A DNA stretch of 64,000 nucleotides from Canna indica (lineage: Eukaryota; Streptophyta; Magnoliopsida; Zingiberales; Cannaceae), in the NCBI GenBank assembly GCA_034359265.1, contig CP136890.1:83291501-83355500 (forward strand), in the 5' to 3' direction. Shown piece after piece: positions 57,015 through 64,000 of this stretch (the stretch's first letter is position 1; each line of letters starts with the position of its first letter). The position numbers and the translations under genes were made by a program. The notes beneath the pieces are model-generated. The model was not told where the DNA came from. It made no database searches and saw only the letters and a list, made by a program, of their open reading frames with translations.

Positions 57015-58353
57015 TTAATTATTTTTAAAATATTTATATTAAAAAATATTTATTTTTTATTTTAAAAAAAAAAAATGTTAAAAACTGATTTTTTACCTAA
57101 ACGGGTAAACCCGACTTCCCGACTTGATCCGACCCGAATTAGCTCGGGTTGGGCCGAGTAGGGTTTGAGAGGTGAAAATTTTTCAACCCGACCCGATTAC
57201 ACTTGGTTGGGTCTGATCGATTTTTTCTCTAAACCCGATCCGACCTGACCCGTGAACACCCCTAGGTCAATCGGTGGATTCATGCGAAAACCATGCAACT
57301 TCTTTGACTTCAAGCCAAAAATACATTCCTTCCTAATACTTAAATCATTTACATTTTAAAATCAGATGTTTTTTTTGGAAAATTAATGAAAATGTCCCGA
57401 ACTATTTAGTTTTTAACAAATCTGACTCGTACTTTTATTTATAACTAATTTATACTCGAATTTTTATTTTGATATCAATTGTATACTCCTGTCAGGAGGG
57501 TGTTAAAGTAGTCGTTATTTGCTGATGTGGACTACACAGTCAGCATAAATAAATTATTTTTTTATTCAAAGTTGCCCCGTCAGTATTTGATCCACGTCAG
57601 CATGACCAGTTTAAAAAAACATTAAAAAATCTTCATTGCCACGTCAGCCATAGATTAAAAAAAGGGGAAAAAAACAAAACCCTATCCGAACAGAACCCCG
57701 CTCGCCTTTCTTCGAACTCCACTGTCGAACGGTTATTGCTGTCGCCTGCCACCGAAGCTTCTTGTCGGTTGTCGCCTGAAAGTTTCGCCAGCTATCGTTG
57801 GCTATCGCCGGCCTCCCCAAGTCATCCGAGTTCAATCTATAGTGTTGTCGCCTCTCTTTTGAAATTCTTGCCCTTTTGTTCTGAATCAATCGTGTCGCTG
57901 TCCTAGCATCCGAGTTCAACAGCAGCCTATTTCAACCCGACATAACATCTATTCTGAAGGTAAGTTCATAGATTAGGTTATATTTGTGAGTTATAGCATC
58001 CGAGTTATATTTATGTCGCCGGTTAAACCCGACTTAGCTCTGTTCATATATTTTAGTTGCCCAAAGCATATATTAGATAATAAGTCCATTTCAATCTTTC
58101 TATTGCCCGAAGCTTTGTTCCAGACCTCTCATCCTCTCTTCTAACCCTTCAGCTAAAGAATTCTGTCGCTGGAAGCTTTTTGTCTAACTGCAAGAAATGG
58201 TTCGACGATCAAATCGACGTCGGAGGACGATTCTACCTACACCACGAGATACATCATCAGCTTCATCGCCGATAAGTTCATAGATGCATATATTAAGTCC
58301 ATAATTGATATAATTTATATTTCATACTTAGTTGGTATTATGATATGATACAG

Positions 58354-58970
58354 GTTCATATCAGTAGTGAAAGTGAAGACAAAAATTTAATTGACACGGC
58401 ACAGAGAGAGCAAACAACAGATTTAACCTTTGCAGATGAACATCTATTGGAATTGGAAGCTAATGATGAACAATCTCTTATGCAAGATGATGAACATGTA
58501 GTTCAAGCTACTGATGGTGAACAACCACTTCAACAAGTTGATGAACATGTAGTTCAAGCTACTGATGGTGAACAGACACTTCAACAAGTTGATGAACATG
58601 TAATGGAAACACCAAGAAATAACAATGATGACTCATCATAAGACGAAGAGTATTGTCCTGTTGGAGAAAGTGATAATGATGTGTTATCTAGTGAATTCGA
58701 ATCACTAAGTGATGAAGAATATGTGATATGTAGAGCTATAAAGAAGGGCAAAAGGAAGAATGTAGAAATAGATGACAGTGAATTAAATGAAAACCTTGTA
58801 AACATATCAGTCATTGTTGAAGATAGAAGTAATAACAACATGACTGAAGAGGTGCCCATGACTGAAGGAGTGGCTCATTCATTCGTGAACGTGGTGGGAG
58901 GGTGCAAGGAAGTCAGCATAAATCTCAAACATCACCCATGAATCCAACAAACTTGAATCCAAGAAACTGA
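58354..58970 (+). pseudogene. MuDR-type transposase remnant (acidic N-terminus joined to C-terminal tail)
   Basis: After an acceptor (ACAG, 58350-58353) the frame reads VHISSESEDKNL, then two full copies of a 17-residue unit (DEHVVQATDGEQPLQQV, 58490-58591) and a partial third. An in-frame TAA follows (58639-58641), then DEEYCPVGESDNDVLSSEFE, typical of the acidic region before the MuDR-like DNA-binding domain. Near 58890 the frame shifts to a Gln/Ser-rich tail ending NPTNLNPRN and TGA (58968-58970), like MULE transposase C-termini. The zinc finger and catalytic core are missing, so about 1.5-2 kb was deleted. Dead copy. Confidence 0.6.
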
Positions 58971-59584
58971 TACCGTTGATACTGTGATATGTTGATATTG
59001 TGATATGTTGATAGATATATTGATATTGTAAAGAATGAAGACTACTAGAAGCATTTTGGTTATAAAGCTTTTTTGTTATGAATCGGTGTAAACAAATACT
59101 AAATCACCAATATATATTGTATTGGATACTTAATCAGTGTAAACAAGCTCTTTTGGATATTGTTTAAACAAATACTGTTTTGGCAAATCAGTGTAAACAA
59201 ATACTATTTTGGATACTGAATCACTGTATGTTTATGAATTCATTAGTAATGCAGTGTGGTTATAAAGCATATTGTACAGCAGTAGTATAGATATAACAAC
59301 AAACTGATATCAACAACATTATGTCATTAGTGATAAGCTGTTATAAAATAACATATTTCAAAATTAGTACTACAACAACAAACTGATATCAACAACAACA
59401 CCAATATTTCAACAACAACCAATATTTTAACAAACTGATACAACATCAATAGTATTTCGTTAGCGATAAACTGATATCAAATTACAACAACAACACCAAT
59501 ATCCACAGCCAACTACTAATTAAAAATTAGAGCCCTTAAAACTATCAAATTACATTAGCCAATAAACTAGTATCAAATCTACAA
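58971..59584. other. Non-coding part of the deleted MULE
   Basis: Short degenerate repeats of AATCAGTGTAAACAAATACT and CAACAACAACTGATATC. No gene. Confidence 0.6.
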
Positions 59585-59589
59585 CCAAC

Positions 59590-61201
59590 TGTTAGGTGAA
59601 ATGACCACACTAGAGGGGGATGAATAATATGTTTACTAATCAATTAGCTTAAATCTGATTTTAATCATTTCTTTGGTTACTTTATACAAATTATAATTCG
59701 ACGACTAAATACGGAAGCGATAAATGATAAAGCAATTAAAACAAATAAGATATCAATGCAAACACAAGAATTTATAGTGGTTCGGCCCCAATGCCTTCTC
59801 CACTACCTAAGCACCCCGCTTAGGATTTCCAAACTAACTTTACTAGATTTTCTTGTTTCCTTTACAATGAGGACAATTTCATCGGAGAGTCTACGCTCTC
59901 ACACCGAAGGCACTTCCACACCTGGAAGTCTCCGCCTTCCTACCTAGAGCACTCTCCCACCTCAATCCTAAGGACAACAAAAACTAATCCTAGTAAACAA
60001 GTTTACAATGGTGGGTTTAAGCCTTAACACCAAGGCAACCACCAACTCAATCAAACCTAGCAATCTAGGTTTACACACTTGATGTACAATCAAAATAAAT
60101 AATAAAATACAATAACAATTGGAGCAATAAATCAATCAAACTATACTTAGCTCCAAAAGACACTCCCTAATCATCTTGATGCCTTGAGATGATGGAAGCT
60201 TGGATCAATTGTTAAGTTGTTTTAGGGAAGGATGGAGAAGAGTATTTATAACCCCTCAATGAAATAGCAGCTCAATAGGCGAAAAACTAGCCATTTTCGC
60301 CGTTCGGTCGCTTGCCAATCGACCATCGGTCGACCGATCGATCGATCGCCTGCGACTGCTGGCCTTTCTGTGCTTTGTACGCGTTGTTCGGTCGACCGAC
60401 GGGTCGACCGACTGAGTCGCGGCTTCAGCGATCCACGATCTGGTCGACCGACGCACTCACTGCCATTTTTTTGCCTCTGTCGATCGATCGATCGGCCGAC
60501 CGAAAATTGGACAGATTAGACAATTTTCTATTTTGCTTGGATTTTTCTACTCATTTGGGTTCCGTCTTCGCTAAGTCTACTTATATAACATTTATTGACT
60601 TTAAGATAATAATTTTAAAATATAAATGTTATTTAAGGATTATCCCCCATTTGGACTCAATAAAAATATCTAAAAAATCAAAATCCTTAAGAATCAAAAT
60701 CTAGTTTTTGAGGTCTAGTACAAATTTTTCGAAAATGGAAATTTCTTAATTTTTCCGGTCAAATAAGGTTAGGCTAAAGGCTTCCAAATTTTTTTAAAAA
60801 ATACCTCGTTATCTAATTTTAACCCAAGGAATAATTATCGTTATTTTTTATATCAAGAAAGTATCTAGGTCATATAGCCCTCCAAAGAGCTCCCTAGGTT
60901 ATTTCAGGACGGTTTACGGGTTTTCATGTTTTGGATTTCGGATTTGGTTTTAGGGATCTTTGCATCATAAAGAGGATTTACAATATATCTAGACACCCTA
61001 AACCTAAACTCTAACTTTCTGAATAATCCGAGCGCGACGACCAACGTCCTTCGAATTTTCCGATTTCTTCAATATTTCCGATCGAGGACGTCGTGCGCTA
61101 ACCGATATGGAACATGAAAGATATCTCAATGAAAAATTAGTTCCATATTTGTTATCATCAAAATCGAGACTAATACCAAGGTTAAAAACCTTAAGCCAAC
61201 A
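59590..61201 (-). mobile_element. Solo LTR of the element A/B family
   Basis: Starts TGTTAGGTGAAATGACC and ends CCTTAAGCCAACA. TSD ccaac is perfect on both sides (59585-59589 and 61202-61206). It has the GGTTCGGCCCCAATGCC motif, TATAAATAC on the minus strand (60242-60250) and the palindrome cluster at 60305-60505. 1612 bp. It is younger than the MULE it sits in. Confidence 0.92.
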
Positions 61202-61351
61202 CCAACTACTACTAATCCAATCGACCATTACATGATATTATAAGTAGTAGTAATGCATACTACAATCAAAGAACCAAATAGTAATCTAACTTTCGCCATC
61301 ATTTTATCATTTTGGGCTTTCATGACTCATCATTTTATCATTTTGGGCTTT

Positions 61352-61765
61352 CAGCATTCTTCTTGAAGCTTATTGTTCTCCTTTTCAAGAATGACATGTT
61401 GTTTGAGATTATCATTATTCATACTCAAGTGGTGCAAAGCTTCCTTTGCTCGTCCAGAGTATTCAGGATCATGTCACTTAAAGAAATCACAATCATCGTC
61501 CTACTTAAAAGAGAAAATTCAAGTTAGATGTCATAACAAAAATTTGTTATTTAAAATAATTCCAAGTAGATAAAAAATGATTCTAAGTAGATAAACCTTC
61601 CAATGTATGCATCTCCAAATCTTCTTCGAGGACTTTTTTCGTATTTAATGTTAACAAGCAAGCCGCAAACTTATGATAGCAGATTGGTGGAGACATTGAC
61701 GAGTTTACAAAGACTTCATCTCCGTTGATATTGGTTTTGATTTTGATGTTGATGCCATTGTCTAG
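61352..61765 (-). pseudogene. Decayed second gene of the MULE, GRF-zinc-finger-tail-like
   Basis: The minus strand shows two coding-like pieces. One (about 61765-61590) contains NGDEVFVNSSMSPPICYHKF. The other (about 61500-61352) reads DDDCDFFK, a stop, then HDPEYSGRAKEALHHLSMNN and a coiled-coil end (ILEKENNKLQEE). The CxFFxW-DPE plus coiled-coil layout resembles the tail of GRF-zinc-finger proteins often found with plant MULEs, with Trp changed to stop. Tentative. Confidence 0.35.
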
Positions 61766-62229
61766 TGCAAAAATCTAATAAATAGTAAGATCAATTAAGG
61801 CATGAGAAAAATATTTCATGTATCAACAAGTACTCAAGAAGTATCCTAAAGCGAAAATTAATGATATCAATATCCTAAATTAATGAAATGTGATAAATCG
61901 TAAACTAAATTAAAGGGAAAATTAATGATATCAGTATCCGAAAGGGAAAATTAATGATATCAGTATCCTAAAGAAAAAATCCATTTATCTGTTAGCTTTG
62001 ATTTCATCTTTGCAGCTGCCAAATTGAACCGTAAACATTCAAGTACTATGAGCCTCAATTAACAAAATACTTCAGATTTATTTACTGAATACTAAACTGA
62101 TATCAGTAGACTGATATCAACTACTGATATCAAATCCTAAAGGGAATATCAATTCCTAAAGAGAATATCAACTACTGAATACTTGGGTTCATATTTCTTT
62201 ACCTTGGGGTGAGATGTCTGGTTCGGGGG

Positions 62230-62450
62230 CAACAAAGAGGCGGTGAAGAATAGGGCAATCCATGCGACAAAGAGGTGAAAACAAACCGATGACAAAGATG
62301 CTACAGCTCCAGGTGACAGGCGTAGAGGCAATGAAGATTAGGTAGGAGACAAAGAGGCGAAAACAAACCGGCGACAAAGATGCTACAGGTCCAGGCGACA
62401 AGCGAAGAGGCAATGAAGATTTGGTATGCGACAAACAAGCGTAAACAACC
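62230..62450. repeat. ~81-bp tandem repeat near the right arm of the MULE
   Basis: About two and a half units of the GACAAAGAGGYGAAAACAAACCG type, start near 62267 and 62348. Probably the 5' leader of the minus-strand gene. Confidence 0.75.
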
Positions 62451-62871
62451 AGCTTGAAGATTCGGTAGGCGATAAGCCAGAGGCGACAGGAAGCTTCTGA
62501 CTACAAGGAGAGTTGCGTTCAAGAGAGTGGAGATTCAGTAGAAATCTTAGGATTTTGTTTTTTTTCCCTCTTTTTTTTTAATCTATGGCTAACGTGGCAA
62601 TGAAGATTTTTTAATATTTTTTTAGATTTGATCATGCTAACGTGAATCAAATGTTGACGGGACAACTTTGAATAAAAAAAATAATTTAGTTATGCTGATG
62701 GTGCAGTCCACGTCAGTAAATAATGACTATTTTAATACTCAGCTGACGGGAATATACAATTGATATCAAAATAAAAGTTCAAGTATAAATTAGTTACAAA
62801 TAAAAATACGGATCAGATTTGTTAAAAACTCAATAGTTCGAGACATTTTGATTATTTTTTCTTTTTTTTTG

Positions 62872-63400
62872 TTTATGTTTCATTAATTTATAAACCAAAA
62901 TATTTAATTCTATTTGATTCAGTTTTTACCAATAAATCAAACCATTTATAAAAAAAATCAAATATGTAAAATAATAGTTTTTTTAATTATAAAGGACTAA
63001 TTTTAATTTATTCTTTGTACTTTGATGCGAGTTTCAATTGCATATTTAAGAGCAAAATTGAGTTTTTATAATTGATAAATTAATCATATTTAATTTAAGA
63101 ATTTCGTCGATATAGCAGGTGCTATAACTAAAATCGAGTCTATGCCCTCAAACAATATACTTAAATTTCTTCACAATGATTATATAATGAAAAGGTATAT
63201 TAATATATATAGAAATGGTCAAGAGGATTCAATTTCTATGGATCCGGTTATTTCCTCAATACTCCGTATCAACCGTCCTTTTAAGATGATCTCTCATCTC
63301 AACCATCCATCAGGTCTTGCCTCACATCTCCGCTAATTACACCTAACACTAGTCTGTAAGACTGTAACTCTGTTTCCTTTAGTCTTTACCTTGGAATTGA
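62872..63400. other. 3' side of the PADRE gene, no gene seen
   Basis: AT-rich to about 63220, then average composition. The last part should hold the 3' UTR of the minus-strand gene. Confidence 0.5.
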
Positions 63401-63805
63401 CTACTCCTCGATCGCGTCGAGCTCCAGCTTCCAGGTCGACCGGATCCGCGGCCGGCACGGCTTGGCGGCCACCGGCGGAGCGCAGGATTCGCCCTTATTG
63501 GCGGCGGCGAGGAGTCGGGTCGTGAGGGTGGCGAGGTCGACGGCGGAGGACTCCGAGCGGAGGACCGCGTGGGGAAGGAGGAAGTAGATCCGGCCGGGCT
63601 CCAGGAGGTCGTCGGGGCGGAACCAGGAGGATCCGAAGGAGGCGAGGTGGGCGGAGGTGTAGAGCGCGTGCTTGGGGGGGCTCCCCGTGAGCTGCCCCGC
63701 GGTGACCGGCGCCTTCAGGTCCTGCGACTGGCCGGTTATGTGGATCACCCGCACGCAGTCCGGCGCCGGCGCTGGCGCCTTGCATGAGCTGTGGAAGCAG
63801 CCCAT
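63401..63805 (-). CDS. PADRE (DUF4228) domain protein
   Basis: Single exon, 134 residues, ATG at 63803-63805 and TAG at 63401-63403. The frame contains VRVIHITGQSQDLKAPVTAG, PPKHALYTSAHL, RPDDLLEPGRIYFLLPHAVL and SESSAVDLATLTTRLLAAA, which match the PADRE/DUF4228 domain along its length. The length is a little below the usual 150-200 residues. The domain is plant-specific and its members are often induced by pathogens and abiotic stress; its biochemical function is unknown. The N-terminus MGC could be N-myristoylated at Gly2 and acylated at Cys3, placing it at membranes (inference). The C-terminus is basic, then ends acidic (LELDAIEE). A GA/CT repeat lies in the leader. It looks intact. Confidence 0.93.
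   Translation of the reverse strand: MGCFHSSCKAPAPAPDCVRVIHITGQSQDLKAPVTAGQLTGSPPKHALYTSAHLASFGSSWFRPDDLLEPGRIYFLLPHAVLRSESSAVDLATLTTRLLAAANKGESCAPPVAAKPCRPRIRSTWKLELDAIEE

Positions 63806-63808
<3 letters not shown>

Positions 63809-63838
<30 letters not shown>
63809..63838 (-). promoter_or_regulatory. CT microsatellite in the 5' leader of the PADRE gene
   Basis: Perfect GA repeat on the plus strand (CT on the coding strand), 3 bp before the start codon. CT-rich leaders are common in plant genes and can affect transcription or translation. Confidence 0.7.
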
Positions 63839-63842
<4 letters not shown>

Positions 63843-64000
63843 GAGGATGATGAGGAAGAAGAAGAGACAATTATAGGGGAGAAGAAATATAGTCTAAACG
63901 AGAGTGAAATGGTGGAAAAGTCGATGAACGACTTGGTTGACTTAATATTTCTTGAGTTTGCTGATAATGTTTATCATTATAATAATTTTTAGGGATAATT

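Larger units (their letters stand above)
55329..57264. mobile_element. Non-autonomous hAT element, host of two nested insertions
   Basis: Inverted ends TAGGGTTGTTCA and TGAACACCCCTA. Perfect 8-bp target duplication ggtcaatc (55321-55328 and 57265-57272). The sequence between the ends matches 50623-51413 in its outer parts. It is interrupted by the inverted-repeat element at 55530-57014. Confidence 0.9.
57378..62861. mobile_element. MuDR-like MULE, internally deleted
   Basis: Inverted arms of about 300 bp start GAAAATTAATGAAAATGTC on the left and end GACATTTTGATTATTTTTTC on the right. They share TTTTTATTTRTAACTAATTT and TTGCCACGT-AGCCATAGAT. Flanks are T-rich (TTTTTTTTG), so the 9-bp duplication is plausible but weak. 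The left gene encodes an acidic N-terminus like MuDR-type transposases, then jumps to a C-terminal tail. A second decayed gene reads inwards from the right arm. A solo LTR (59590-61201) interrupts it. Confidence 0.75.

Overview
This is plant nuclear DNA from a large, transposon-rich genome. The coding sequence is spliced. Two host genes belong to land-plant families: a CIA2-like CCT-domain regulator and a PADRE/DUF4228 protein. The repeats are typical of flowering plants: Copia and Tekay-like LTR elements, CACTA, hAT, Mutator-like, PIF/Harbinger and TRIM elements. I could not fix the species. A monocot is my guess.

Layout. 1-7525 is a minus-strand, Copia-type, gag-only LTR element (A), cut by the window start and inserted into an older LTR (7526-9187) that carries a hairpin repeat array. 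9.9-11.0 kb holds remnants of an old CACTA element. 11152-14834 is a Tekay-like solo LTR with a Harbinger MITE inside. 15169-24987 is a hAT element split by a CACTA element (17633-24867) whose two genes both look frameshifted. 25.6-28.5 kb is a 1.42-kb tandem duplication that copied part of the LTR of a second gag-only element (B, 27580-35575). 35.6-37.7 kb is old repeat sequence interrupted by a small hAT. 38235-38754 is a three-LTR TRIM array.

The 39.6-45.5 kb interval is the least repetitive part and holds the CIA2-like gene (42518-44258, three exons, second intron GC-AG). Another Tekay-like solo LTR (45536-48733), a MITE and a hAT follow. 51530-53710 is a Pack-MULE carrying pieces of two unrelated host genes, a carboxylesterase and a PMT-type methyltransferase, and itself hit by a CACTA element. 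55329-57264 is a three-level nest of small DNA elements. 57378-62861 is an internally deleted MuDR-like element containing a solo LTR of the A/B family. The PADRE gene lies on the minus strand at 63401-63805.

Only the CIA2-like and PADRE genes look intact, and nothing suggests they are co-regulated. All transposon genes seen carry stops, frameshifts or deletions. Many element borders rest on target-site duplications (TSDs) that can be read directly, and these give a relative order of insertions. The most interesting non-genic signals are the 8.1-8.5 kb hairpin array with paired base changes, the GGTCGACC palindrome clusters next to the LTR TATA boxes, and the two-gene Pack-MULE.
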